Shown: in pieces, positions 24,201 to 33,500 of the stretch
Layout: each line of letters begins with the position of its first letter
Numbering within the stretch: position 1 is the stretch's first letter
From: Bacillota bacterium
Lineage (GTDB): Bacteria; Bacillota; Clostridia; Acetivibrionales; DSM-1351
Assembly: GCA_023415305.1 (NCBI GenBank)
Contig: JAEZKZ010000041.1
Coordinates: 1-51,287, forward strand
DNA: 51,287 bases
Direction: 5' to 3'
Notes under the pieces: generated by a model
Told to the model about the DNA's origin: nothing
Database searches by the model: none
The model's input: the letters and a program-made list of their open reading frames with translations, nothing else
Made by a program: the position numbers and the translations under genes

Positions 24201-26837
24201 AACAGCGCGATCCTGGCCTGGGATGAAGTAAACGACAATTGGAAGATTGGAATGACCAATAGCCAGAATATGTTGAAAATTAACCAGGACGGAAGTTTAC
24301 AAACTCCAGCTGCAACTGTTGAGGGGACTTTAACCGCCGGAAGTGCATATATTAAAAGCAGTCTTGTTGTAAAAGACGGAATTGAGATTGATAGAGGTGC
24401 AGAGCCCAAACCTGTAATCAAATGGCTTAAGGATACCGATCAATGGGTTATAGGTATGGGACAGGAAAGCTTTATCAGTACCGACAGTACTGGAAAGGTG
24501 GGTATCGGTACCCAGACACCAGGCGCAAAGCTGGATGTAAACGGAAATGCTGTTGTAAGCGGAAACATGTCTATTAAAGGTAATTCATCGGTAACAGGAG
24601 CCTTAACAGCAGGAAGTGCTGAAATAAACGGAGTACTGAAGGTAAATGGCGGGTTCTCACTGAATAAAGGTATAGAAGTGGACAGAGGTTCTGAATATGA
24701 TCCTGCAAAAATAGTATGGAATGAAGAGAAGCAAAAATGGTTATTCGGTATTGGAGAAAATCTTAGTGAAGTTTTGCTCAATGACCTACATAAGCACACT
24801 AAACTTTACTCTGAAAATGAGAGTACTGTATCGGTTTTATCGGATATATACGGAAACGTAGGGATTGGAGCGTTAGAGCCGAAGGCCAAGCTGGATGTGG
24901 CAGGAGATACAATAATCAATGGAAAAATCACCATAAAAGATACAGTTGAAGTGTCAGGAGGTGCAAACTTCGGAGGAAAAATCTCTGCCCGTGAAGGCTT
25001 TGAAGTAACCAGAAAAGGTGAAGACCCGGCAAAACTCTACTGGAATGAGGATCATGATACCTGGCAGGCAGGTTTCGGTGACGAACTGAAAAACATTTCT
25101 CTTGCCGACCATACCCACAACAGCTTATATTCCGGAGACACAAAAATAGTATATGTTGACGGAACCGGAAACGTAGCTGTTGGAAAGTCGGCAGCAAGCG
25201 CCAAACTCGATGTTGATGGGGGTATCAAGGCTGCAAGTATAAGTGTTACCGGCACAATTTCGGCTGATGGTACATTAAAGGCAGATCAAGCTGATATCAT
25301 GGGTTCCATAAAAGCTGCCAGCGCATTAATAACAAAGAACCTGACAGTTGACGGTGACCTTACCGTTAATGGCGATATTGTTAAAATAAATACTACTACC
25401 CTTGATGTTGAAGACAACATCATCACACTTAACAAGTATGCTCCGCAGCCGAAGGCTGCTGAGAAAAATGCAGGCATTGAAGTCTTCCGGGGCGGCGGGG
25501 ACGACAGTAACGCATTGCTTATCTGGAATGAAAGTAATGATGCCTGGCAGGCAGGCACTATCGATGAATTAAAAACTCTGTGCTTCAGTGATCATAAGCA
25601 TAATGAACTCACCGCACTAACAGGTGCTATGACAGTAAGCGAAGGAAAAATCGGTATCGGAACAGCAACCCCTGCCGAAAAATTGGATGTTGAGGGAAAT
25701 GCTCATATCAGCAATAGGTTAACTGCAACAGAAGCTGCAATTACAGGGACTATAAGTACAGATAAGCTAAGCACAAGCAAACTAAGTACAGCAGAAGCTA
25801 CCATTACCGGAACTCTTGGTGCGGATTCAATAAATACAGTAAATGCTAATGTCACCGGTATCCTTAATATTGGACAAGGTATCGAGTTAACCCGTGTCGG
25901 TAATGAAAAGAAAGCCCAGATCAAATGGAATGAAACCAATAAAACGTGGCAGGCCGGAATAGACGGGACTTTGAAGGATATTTCCCTGAATGGACATAAC
26001 CATACAGAGATTACCAACATAACAGGCACTATGACGGTAAAGAGCGGAAATGTGGGCATTAATAATACTTTCCCTCAGAAAAAGCTTGATGTTGTTGGAG
26101 ACACAGGTATAAACGGTAAACTATCGGTAACAGCGGTAGATGTTGACGGTACTCTTAATGCAAACAATGTGACATCCGATACTGTCATAACCGGAGCCAT
26201 GACAGCTGATACGCTGATTTCAGACAGCATTACTACCGGTAATCTCACATTGAATGATGGGATATCAGCTTCTGGTAGTACAGTAGGTAAGTTATCATGG
26301 AATGCTGGTGAGCAAGTATGGCTTGCGGGAGCTTCAGGCGGGCAGCAGCCCATTGCACTGGAGGGTCACAGGCACACTAAACTCCATACTTCCGGAGGAA
26401 CAGAAACTGTTACGGTTTATGCCACAGGAAATGTTGGTATAGGCACCACCGCCGAGCCTGCTGAAGGGGTAAAACTGGAGGTTAATGGCGAAGTCAAGGC
26501 AAGCAATATTACTGCATCGGGTGTTGCTCAGACCTCTTCAAGAGAATATAAGGAAAACATAGAAGAGCTTCAGCTTAAAACTGCTCTGGATTTGTTAAAG
26601 AAACTAAATCCTGTAACCTTTGACTATAAGAATAATTATGTGAAAAGACATAATATCGGATTCATAGCTGAAGAGGTTCCGGAAATATTTACAACCTCCG
26701 ATTCCAAAGCAATATCAATAATGGATATAGTAGCAGTGCTCACAGCAGTTGTAAAAAAACAGCAGACAGAAACAGCAGCAATGAAAAAACAGCTAAATAC
26801 ACTCCAAAAACAGGTTGCCGAATTAATAGGTGCGTAA
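21240..26837 (+). CDS. Giant repeat fibre protein 3 with HxH motifs and S74-type chaperone
   Basis: 1865 residues from the ATG at 21240 (GGAGGA at 21227-21232). The attachment domain (NEIKRMKYFNGLLLKEEDLR, LHNRFFHDWGVVDGL) matches fibres 1 and 2. The shaft then holds about twelve copies of a module with the pattern (G)xEVYRGxxxNAxxIWxExxxxWxxGxG, most followed by LHxHS or xHxH and a GNVxIGxxxPxxKLDVxG strand block. Ten HxH motifs start at 22410, 22680, 23067, 23517, 23937, 24789, 25110, 25593, 25995 and 26367. The LMIVGN modules of fibres 1 and 2 are absent. The C-terminus (SSREYKENI, NIGFIAEEVPE) is the S74 chaperone. In T4 gp37, HxH motifs of three chains bind iron in the fibre; the same is inferred here. 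Confidence 0.87.
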   Translation: MSNEIKRMKYFNGLLLKEEDLRLEQEYHMKLQRLHNRFFHDWGVVDGLAVNPVVGSPKVTVSQGLALNRIKNEETNEMFSQEIWICDSHPDNPVDLSGYDVDKDIYITLSYEEAFVDKDSKKGGDNEIHIWERSRISHSDIPPKDPSKDIILARVRLGAGNSGAKVIAEISEKNIEGTTQIRKNAVTQGTSQEFAKIYVGEKDKLNLPSIGGLIDKSLGEYDGLSINSPYTKFSGKVISGELKTHGNLNVNGNLTVNANNSEAFRIDSNGAVNVEKTATVKGNLTAAGGLKVTGESTTLNTPTVEMSGNKLTINKYTPKKDETGPRMQSSGVEVYRGEKIPNAMLVWDETKEKWKAGTEVNEFDANSGMYDLAYGPDWDTLHGGTNADNLHKHSTISDTDGKAALTADRNGNVNIKNKVIVSGGIVAKGGLEVPSGDTDAKLVWNEADKHWQIGIGTDMYNIPYGKSWQDLTTGLNADILHNHSEIYNSDRDIVMAATPTGDVKVYSDLSVAQNLIVEGELIANKKTEFKEVQQVVTDSVIVVNKPSNGEPSTFEGGLEVYRGEDKQNARLIWDEGSDSWKIGIGSNLSAIPSGIKLEYLTHGENADQLHTHGSLVDEEGSAVVDVDYDGNVNIASDVAVIGDISVESNASIKGDVSMEGSVVIKGDLQVDGIKKVKNVETIQVDQNTIIVNRYSGTSTPLNNEGGLEVYRGGGDKTNAKIIWNDTAGKWMIGTGGDMRELPYGDNWETLTENSSADSLHKHSTLNDKKGSPVISVNSGGEISLSKNTKVTGNLAVDGPVTISGDLEILGQLNSVENVTKKIVDEVEDSTLLLNKFEGDKPPLNESGIEVYRGKNENNAKIIWDHNAGIWKMGVGQELTEIPSGNSWKKLTDHKNADSLHSHGQIFNEKGDILALSTRVSGNIDIAHDLTVGQDMSVLGNLEVKGDLTRLDSKNIEVVGNSITMNRFDSGELKEVDTGITIYRGVDKNSAILAWDEVNDNWKIGMTNSQNMLKINQDGSLQTPAATVEGTLTAGSAYIKSSLVVKDGIEIDRGAEPKPVIKWLKDTDQWVIGMGQESFISTDSTGKVGIGTQTPGAKLDVNGNAVVSGNMSIKGNSSVTGALTAGSAEINGVLKVNGGFSLNKGIEVDRGSEYDPAKIVWNEEKQKWLFGIGENLSEVLLNDLHKHTKLYSENESTVSVLSDIYGNVGIGALEPKAKLDVAGDTIINGKITIKDTVEVSGGANFGGKISAREGFEVTRKGEDPAKLYWNEDHDTWQAGFGDELKNISLADHTHNSLYSGDTKIVYVDGTGNVAVGKSAASAKLDVDGGIKAASISVTGTISADGTLKADQADIMGSIKAASALITKNLTVDGDLTVNGDIVKINTTTLDVEDNIITLNKYAPQPKAAEKNAGIEVFRGGGDDSNALLIWNESNDAWQAGTIDELKTLCFSDHKHNELTALTGAMTVSEGKIGIGTATPAEKLDVEGNAHISNRLTATEAAITGTISTDKLSTSKLSTAEATITGTLGADSINTVNANVTGILNIGQGIELTRVGNEKKAQIKWNETNKTWQAGIDGTLKDISLNGHNHTEITNITGTMTVKSGNVGINNTFPQKKLDVVGDTGINGKLSVTAVDVDGTLNANNVTSDTVITGAMTADTLISDSITTGNLTLNDGISASGSTVGKLSWNAGEQVWLAGASGGQQPIALEGHRHTKLHTSGGTETVTVYATGNVGIGTTAEPAEGVKLEVNGEVKASNITASGVAQTSSREYKENIEELQLKTALDLLKKLNPVTFDYKNNYVKRHNIGFIAEEVPEIFTTSDSKAISIMDIVAVLTAVVKKQQTETAAMKKQLNTLQKQVAELIGA

Positions 26838-26855
26838 TAGTCCTTTAATTCAGCA

Positions 26856-26916
26856 AAACCAAGGGGCTGTTGCCCAATGAATAAATTTTATTCACTGGGC
26901 AACAGCCCCTTGGTTT
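26856..26916. terminator. Long palindromic two-way terminator
   Basis: A nearly perfect 61-base palindrome: 21-base arms at 26856-26876 and 26896-26916, continued inwards past one mismatch by a TGAATAAA/TTTATTCA stem. It sits between the convergent fibre 3 and HtrA genes. The outer arms end in AAACC/GGTTT, giving T-rich ends on both strands. It should stop transcripts from both sides and marks the end of the injection-system operon. Confidence 0.85.
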
Positions 26917-26939
26917 GTGTAATACAACAATATTAACTC

Positions 26940-28274
26940 TTATTTATCTTCGCTGAAAGTTATTTTTAATGATACCTGGTTACCATCCCTGGAGACTACA
27001 GCACTTACAGTATCACCTGCCTTGTGCTTTTTCTTTACGGCATCCAGGTCTGACATACCTGTTACCTTAGTTCCGTCCAGTTCAACAAGTACATCTCCCT
27101 TTTTCATGCCTGCAGCTTCAGCCGCACCTCCTGCTGTAACTTCTGAAATGTAAACTCCTACCGGAAGATCATACATTCTTGAGATATTTTCAGTAACCTC
27201 CTGAGCTGTTATACCAATTAGGGGCTTTCCTTTTACATAACCATATGTTTTAAGCTGTTCTACTATCGGCTTTGCTGTGTTCGTAGGAATCGCGAACCCT
27301 AATCCTTCCACACCTTCAACTGAAATCTTGGCTGAGTTGATTCCAATAACCTGACCTTTTTTATTTACCAGAGCTCCACCGCTATTACCCGGGTTTATTG
27401 CTGCGTCTGTCTGAATCAGGCTCATGCTGTTATCTCCCGTAGACAGCTGTCTGTTAAGAGCGCTGATTACTCCATAAGTAACCGAGCCTGCAAATTCCAT
27501 ACCCAGCGGATTACCTATTGCCACTGCGGGATCACCAACCTCAACCTCTGAGGAATCGCCCAATTCGGCAACCGGAAGGTCAGCTAAATCAATCTTAATC
27601 ACTGCCAGATCATTTTCACTGTCTCCACCGATGAATTTAGCCGTTGTCTCTCTTTTGTCGGGAAGATAAACAGTCAAAGTTGTGCTACCGGCTCCACTCT
27701 TAGGGTCGGCATATTGTACGACATGATAGTTAGTTATTATATAGCCATCCTCTGTAAAGATAATTCCTGAACCCTCGGAGTCGGAGGTTGAGGATCTGCT
27801 GCCGTAAAAAGCCGACTGCCGTGTATTTTGAACTGACATTTTAATTCCAACTATTGATGGTCCGACTTTTTTTGCAATCTGTGCAACAGTCAGATCACCT
27901 GAACTTGTATTGAAAAGGTTTGTCGCTTTAATATTATCGGTAGTCGTTGAGATATTTGCCGCCGCTGAGGAGCTGTCCGATGTAGTGCTTAGCGCCGACG
28001 TTTGCTTCAAAGCACCTACCTGGCTGTCCAGCTGCTTAGAAAAACTTGAATACATTGTACCACCAACTGTGATACTCGTGACCAGTGATGTTACCAAAAT
28101 CAATGCCAGATAAGTAATGAATCTGCCGCTCTTTTTCCTCTTAGGCTGAACAATTATTTCCTTATAATATGTTTGATTATTATAGTCATAATTATGCTGA
28201 CTTTGGCTGTACATATTGTCGTTTCTTAAGTCATTGTTAAAATTATTAAAGTTACTATTATTGAAATTATCCAT
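26940..28274 (-). CDS. htrA: HtrA/DegP-type serine protease with PDZ domain
   Basis: 444 residues with a GGAGGAG site before the ATG. An Asn/Tyr-rich cytosolic tail (1-40) and a basic stretch precede one membrane helix (about 50-72), so the protease domain is outside the cell. The triad is His184 (TNYHVVQ), Asp222 (ENDLAVIKI) and Ser298 (INPGNSGGAL). A PDZ domain covers about 340-440 (GVYISEVTAGGAAEAAGMKK). This is the usual clostridial membrane-anchored HtrA that degrades misfolded exported proteins. It faces the injection-system operon across a shared terminator, so the link between the two is only proximity. Confidence 0.95.
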   Translation of the reverse strand: MDNFNNSNFNNFNNDLRNDNMYSQSQHNYDYNNQTYYKEIIVQPKRKKSGRFITYLALILVTSLVTSITVGGTMYSSFSKQLDSQVGALKQTSALSTTSDSSSAAANISTTTDNIKATNLFNTSSGDLTVAQIAKKVGPSIVGIKMSVQNTRQSAFYGSRSSTSDSEGSGIIFTEDGYIITNYHVVQYADPKSGAGSTTLTVYLPDKRETTAKFIGGDSENDLAVIKIDLADLPVAELGDSSEVEVGDPAVAIGNPLGMEFAGSVTYGVISALNRQLSTGDNSMSLIQTDAAINPGNSGGALVNKKGQVIGINSAKISVEGVEGLGFAIPTNTAKPIVEQLKTYGYVKGKPLIGITAQEVTENISRMYDLPVGVYISEVTAGGAAEAAGMKKGDVLVELDGTKVTGMSDLDAVKKKHKAGDTVSAVVSRDGNQVSLKITFSEDK

Positions 28275-28452
28275 ACTAACTCCTCCAATCTTTATTTTTT
28301 ATTTATTCTATGCTTAAATATTAGACTAAAATTATGTACTTTTTACGAAGAAAAAGTTAATATTTTGTGATAAATTTGCGAACAACTTGTGAACAAAAAA
28401 TAAGCAGGTATAATCCCTTGCCCGATATAAATCAATAAAGGCAGGTATGATA

Positions 28453-28707
28453 TCACCCGCCCTCTATTTCTTTTTTCAATTCACCGCTTTTGGGAGAAAA
28501 TTTTTCATTAATAAAAGTAAAATTACAAGGTATTTCTTCACTGAAAATTTCAAATAATGACTTGCTGGCATTTTCATCAACATCTACGAGTACGTACTCA
28601 TCCAATACTGCGATAACTTTGCCGTAGCCAATAAATTTATCATCCCTTGTTATGGCTATCTTGTCGTCCTGTAGAATAAATTCCTTCCTTTCACACTGAA
28701 TTATCAT
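28453..28707 (-). CDS. Small hypothetical protein
   Basis: An 84-residue protein, no family recognised. It starts MIIQCERKEFILQDDKIAIT and alternates short beta-strand-like segments (FIGYGKVIAVLDEYVLVDVD) with charged turns, ending in a Lys/Glu-rich tail. There is no signal peptide or membrane segment. It is encoded upstream of htrA on the same strand with a gap of 178 bases, so co-transcription is possible but not shown. The start has a GGTGAAAA ribosome-like site in the minus sense. Confidence 0.6.
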   Translation of the reverse strand: MIIQCERKEFILQDDKIAITRDDKFIGYGKVIAVLDEYVLVDVDENASKSLFEIFSEEIPCNFTFINEKFSPKSGELKKEIEGG

Positions 28708-28934
28708 ATTTTCACCTGGCGATTAATTACTCACTTTCATATGGAGATGAATGTCGCGGAGAGGAAAGAGATGACTTTAAAGAACGAAAGTGGCATTATT
28801 ATTTATACCCCTTGAGAAGCTGGTTTATACCGAATATACAGGAAGTACTCAAGTAAATGGATATTATTGCCGAAAGTTTAATTATAGTATATTTATATTG
28901 TTGTAAGTATTGGGAATAACGGAGGAGGTTAGTT
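28708..28934. other. Divergent intergenic region
   Basis: This 227-base stretch separates the small minus-strand gene and the plus-strand gene at 28935, so it must hold promoters for both. It is AT-rich with a GGAGGAGG ribosome site at its right end. I see no convincing -35/-10 pair, operator or hairpin in it. Confidence 0.3.
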
Positions 28935-29612
28935 ATGATAAATGCAGTTAATACCAATCATGGAGTCGCACAAAGCTATAATAACTCAAAAAAGACAAAC
29001 AGCCCCGGTTCAACTCAAGCAGCCCTGGCAAGTGAAAAAGCTGCAGTACTGGAATTAGGTAACTCATTTAAGGGTTCGCCGGTAACCTATGAAAAACCGT
29101 CCGGGGCAAATGCTATTGCAGAAAATACACGGACATCTGAAACACAAGAGAAGAAAAGCAATATAGAGGAAGCAAAACCACAGGAAGCAAAATCAAAAGA
29201 AATTAATGCGGAAGAAATAAACCGACTCTGGGAGGAGGCCAATAGAGCAACGCAGCATCTTAGAGATTTGGTGGCTGAACTCTTAAAAAGTCAGGGGAAA
29301 ACCTTTGAGGATGTATTATCCGGCAAGGAAGAATTAGTTGTAGATGAAAAAACCAGGGCTGCCGCCGCAGAAGCAATTTCTGAAAATGGGGAATCTGGAA
29401 TTCAGGCAGTCAGTGACAGGATAGTTGCTTTCGCAAAAGCCATATCAAATGATAATCCTGAAATGTACGACAAACTTATGAGCGCTATCGATGAGGGATT
29501 TGCACAGGCCGAAAAGGCATTTGGAGGACAGCTTCCTGAAATATGTCAAAAGACTCGTGAAGAAATCGGCAGGAAGATGGAAGAATGGAAAAATGGAAGC
29601 GTGGAAAATTAA
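28935..29612 (+). CDS. Hypothetical helical protein, possibly DUF5610-like
   Basis: 225 residues after a strong GGAGGAGG site. The first ~90 residues are low-complexity (Ser, Asn, Ala, Glu, Lys) and probably disordered. Residues ~95-225 are helical: EEINRLWEEANRATQHLRDL, VVDEKTRAAAAEAI and the close NPEMYDKLMSAIDEGFAQAE with LPEICQKTREEIGRKMEEW. The phrase 'NPE.Y.K...AID.GF.QA...LPEI...T' reminds me of DUF5610, but this is from memory. No signal peptide or membrane span is present. It is followed by a clear terminator, so it forms a one-gene unit. Confidence 0.65.
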   Translation: MINAVNTNHGVAQSYNNSKKTNSPGSTQAALASEKAAVLELGNSFKGSPVTYEKPSGANAIAENTRTSETQEKKSNIEEAKPQEAKSKEINAEEINRLWEEANRATQHLRDLVAELLKSQGKTFEDVLSGKEELVVDEKTRAAAAEAISENGESGIQAVSDRIVAFAKAISNDNPEMYDKLMSAIDEGFAQAEKAFGGQLPEICQKTREEIGRKMEEWKNGSVEN

Positions 29613-29691
29613 TTGTTAAATTTTTTTAACAGATTTATATTACCTATCATTTATAGACATTATAGATATATAATTGAATATTAGAAATACT

Positions 29692-29720
29692 AAAAATACA
29701 ATCCTATGATTGTATTTTTT
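29692..29720 (+). terminator. Intrinsic terminator after the gene at 28935
   Basis: A 12-base stem (AAAAATACAATC paired with GATTGTATTTTT) with a four-base CTAT loop, running into further T residues. The A-rich left and T-rich right arms could work in both directions. It separates the helical hypothetical gene from the ABC exporter genes. Confidence 0.8.
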
Positions 29721-29787
29721 TTAGTTGATAACATCATGGCAAAGGACTGCCGGAGACTTAAGACGAATATATGATTTGGAGGTTTGT

Positions 29788-30489
29788 ATGGGGTTTGTCG
29801 AATTCAAAAATGTGTATAAGAGATATAAAATGGGTGAGGTAACTATTAATGCCGCTAACGGTATAAATTTTGAAATAAACAAGGGAGAATTTGTTGTTAT
29901 AGTAGGACCCAGCGGTGCAGGGAAAACCACAGTCCTTAATATCTTGGGCGGTATGGATACCTGTGATGAGGGAGAGATAATTGTTGACGGGCAAAAAATA
30001 AATGGATTTAAATCTAAACAGCTTATAACCTACAGAAGGTATGATATTGGCTTTGTATTCCAGTTTTACAATCTGATTCAGAACCTTACTGCAAAGGAAA
30101 ATGTGGAGCTTGCATCGCAGATATGCAAGGACCCTCTCGATGCTGAAAAAATACTTGTTGAGGTTGGCCTCGGTGAAAGGCTGGCCAACTTTCCTGCTCA
30201 GCTTTCAGGCGGTGAGCAGCAGCGTGTTGCCATAGCAAGAGCACTTGCAAAAAGGCCAAAATTATTGTTATGTGATGAACCTACAGGAGCACTTGACTAC
30301 TCCACAGGTAAAAGTATTCTTAAGCTGTTGCAGGATACCTGCAGGTTAAATGGGATGACGGTAATTGTTATTACCCATAACATGGCAATAGCACCAATGG
30401 CTGACAGAGTAATTAAAATAAAGAACAGCAAGGTGGAGAGCATGGTAATCAATGACAACCCAACGGGTGTGGAGCACATCGAATGGTAA
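29788..30489 (+). CDS. ABC transporter ATP-binding protein, MacB/LolD type
   Basis: 233 residues from the ATG at 29788, which follows TTTGGAGG; the frame upstream lacks a ribosome site. Walker A is GPSGAGKTT (residues 40-48), the Q-loop lies in FVFQFYNLI, the signature is LSGGEQQRVAIARAL and Walker B is LLLCDEPTGALD. This is the class of ATPases that power mechanotransmission exporters (MacB, LolD, FtsE-like) and not flux-through importers. The permease gene starts 60 bases downstream, so the two form one transporter. The substrate is not shown by the sequence; lipoprotein, peptide or antibiotic handling are all known in the family. Confidence 0.95.
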   Translation: MGFVEFKNVYKRYKMGEVTINAANGINFEINKGEFVVIVGPSGAGKTTVLNILGGMDTCDEGEIIVDGQKINGFKSKQLITYRRYDIGFVFQFYNLIQNLTAKENVELASQICKDPLDAEKILVEVGLGERLANFPAQLSGGEQQRVAIARALAKRPKLLLCDEPTGALDYSTGKSILKLLQDTCRLNGMTVIVITHNMAIAPMADRVIKIKNSKVESMVINDNPTGVEHIEW

Positions 30490-30508
30490 AACAACTATGA
30501 TAAGAAGG

Positions 30509-30546
30509 AAAGTTGAAGGAAGGTTGAAGGAAGGTTGAAGGAGAGT
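30509..30546 (+). repeat. Tandem 11-base repeats carrying ribosome-binding sites before the permease gene
   Basis: Three head-to-tail copies of an AGGTTGAAGGA-type unit fill the space between the ATPase stop and the permease start. Each contains GAAGGA, and the last runs into GGAGAG before the ATG at 30550. Slippage in such a run would change the number and spacing of SD-like sites and so the amount of permease made. Confidence 0.55.
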
Positions 30547-30549
30547 TGT

Positions 30550-33500
30550 ATGAAAAACGCTCATTTCAAAGATATATTGAGAGAACTATGGCGGACCAGA
30601 AGCCGATTTATAGCAATTTTCGCCATAATTGCCCTGGGCACAGGTTTTTTTGCAGGGGTCAAAGCTACCTGCCCTGATATGCAGCTGACCGCTGATAAAT
30701 ATTTTAATGATTACAGGTTGATGGATCTAAGGCTGGTATCTACATACGGCTTTAATGAGGATGATATAGCAGCAGTTGAAAAGAGTGGGGACATTAAAGA
30801 AATAATGCCTTCCTATACAATTGATGCAATAGTGAAAACAGAATATGAGGACAAGGTCGCTAAGATACATTCCTTTCCCCTTGATAAGACTGCCGGAGAT
30901 CAGAACGGTTATCTTAACAGATATAGAGTGATTGAAGGAAGATTACCAGAAAAGCCGGGAGAATGTGCCATAGAAAAAGGCAGTACGTCTGGAAGCGATA
31001 TAGCAATCGGTAATGATATAACTTTAACTTCCGGCAAGGAGGACAGCGACATTTCCGGGTATCTGAAAAGGGACAGCTACAAGGTTGTGGGTTATATTGA
31101 AACACCGTACTATCTTACCTTTGAAAAGGGAACCTCAAGCCTTGGGAACGGTACGGTAGGAATGTATGTTGTCATACCTGAGGAGGACTTCAATATGGAG
31201 GTATACACCGACATAAACCTTATACTAAAGGATACTGAAAATTTATCTGCTTTCAGCAAGGATTATGAGGATTATATAGAAGCCCATAAGGAAAAATTGG
31301 AAAAGGTTGCTGAAAGCCGTGAAACGCAACGTTACCAGGAAGTATACAATGAAGCTAAACAAAAGCTTGATGATAAAAAGAAAGAGCTCGCCGAAGGTGA
31401 AGCAGAGCAAAAACAAAAGCTGGCGGAAGCCCTTGAAAAGCTGAATAAGCATCAGTCCGAACTAAAGGCCGGGAAACAGAAACTTGAACAGCAAAAAAGG
31501 CTGGCGGCCGATAAAATAAAATATGCTGAAGCCGAGTTTAATAAAAAGGAAACTGAGCTTGAGAACGGGATAAAGCAGTATTCCGAACAGTTGAAGGCGT
31601 TTGAACAAAACAAGGCCTTTCTTCCCGCAGATCAGGCAGCTGCCACAGAAAAAGTACTCAACCAAACAAAGACTAGGCTTGACCAAGGGAGAAAAACACT
31701 TGCCGAACAAAAGCTTCTTTTCGAAAAACAAAGTGTTAGGGGTGCTGCTGAACTTAAAAAAGCCGGTGAAGATTTGAATACTGCCGAAAAAGAACTGGAA
31801 GAAGGCTGGTCGGAATACAGAAAGCAAAAAGAGAATTCCGACCGGGAACTAGCCGATGCCAGAAAGAAGCTTGCAGAAGCTGAAGGAAAGCTTATCGATA
31901 TTATAAAACCTCAATGGTATATAATGGATAGAAACAACAATCCGGGTTATGCCTCATATTTTGAGGATACACAAAGAGTTGATGCTATAGCCAGGATATT
32001 TCCAGTATTTTTCTTTGTAGTAGCCGCTTTTGTCTGCCTTACTACCATGACCAGGATGGTAGAGGAACAGAGGACACAGATTGGGACACTAAAAGCATTG
32101 GGATATGGAAATTTTGCCATTGCCTCAAAATATCTTGTATATGCAGCCATTGCCAGTATCACGGGAAGTATGGCCGGTCTTACCATTGGACTAAAACTGT
32201 TTCCTTTTGTTATAGGGAATGCATATGGAATGCTTTATCGTCTGCCGCCTACAATTACTCCTCTCAGGGGAGATTATATGTTTTGGATTACATTAGGAGC
32301 TCTGGTTTGCACTTCATTGGCCGTATACTTTGCCTGCTACAAGGAATTGATGGAGCAGCCCTCGTCATTAATGCGCCCCAAGGCACCAAAAATGGGGAAA
32401 AGAGTTCTCCTGGAAAGAATACCTTTTATATGGAACAGACTTAAATTCTTTAGTAAGGTAACTGTAAGAAATCTATTCAGATATAAAAAAAGGCTATTTA
32501 TGACTCTCCTGGGAGTAGCAGGCTGTACAGCCCTAATGCTGGCGGGCTTCGGAATCAGAGATGCAATTTCCAGCATTGTTCCTAAACAGTACGGAGAAGT
32601 TTTTAAATTCAATGCAATGGTCATTCTGGATGAAAACGCCAAAGCACAGGAAAGACAGGAAGTCTTCCATTCTCTGGAAGCCAATGGCACCATTGAAAAA
32701 ATGTTAAATGTAAGGCTTAAGAATTACGATGCCGGTTATGAGGAGAACTGGCAAAAAATCAATCTCATAGTACCCGGGGATAATGAAAAATTAAGTGAAT
32801 TTATTTCGATTCATGAAAGGAATGGTAAAGAATCTATTAAGCTGTCAGATGAAGGGGTAATAATTGGTGAAAAGTTGTCAAAGGTATTGAATCTTGGAGT
32901 AGGGGATTCAATTAACATAAAGGACAGCGACTTTAGGAATATTCGGGTCAAAGTGACCGGAATCAATGAAAATTATGCTTTGCATTATGTATATATGACC
33001 AAGACTCTATATGAAAAAGAATTTGGAGAGAAGGCTGAATTAAACAGCATTCTGGTTAAAATGAAAGAAGTGTCAGAGCAGGCGGAGGATGAATTAGGCG
33101 CACAGCTTGCCAATAAAAAGGCAGTGCTTCAGACAAACTTTACAAGAGCCAACCAGCAGAGTTTCTCCGATATGGTCGGTAACCTGAACAGTATTGTTTT
33201 TGTAATGATAATTTCAGCAGGAGCATTGGCCTTTGTTGTACTGTATAACCTTACAAATATAAACATTACCGAAAGAATCAGGGAGATAGCCAGTATTAAG
33301 GTGCTGGGATTTTATGACCTGGAGGTCTCCGAGTACGTATTCAGGGAGAATATAATTTTAACAATTATTAATGTCAGCTTGGGTTTACTTGGAGGAATTG
33401 TGCTGAATAGATTTGTTCTTGAAACTGCAGAAACGGATGTTGTCATGTTTGGCAGAGAAATACGATGGTACAGCTATTTGATGGCTGCTGCGCTTACAAT

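Noticed and set aside
22000..26500. Regular repeats considered as a CRISPR array
   Set aside because: The repeats are degenerate, about 270-850 bases apart and keep one long protein frame.
1..26837. Prophage
   Set aside because: Only tail-type genes plus an AAA+ ATPase and DUF4255; no capsid, portal, terminase, integrase, holin or lysin.
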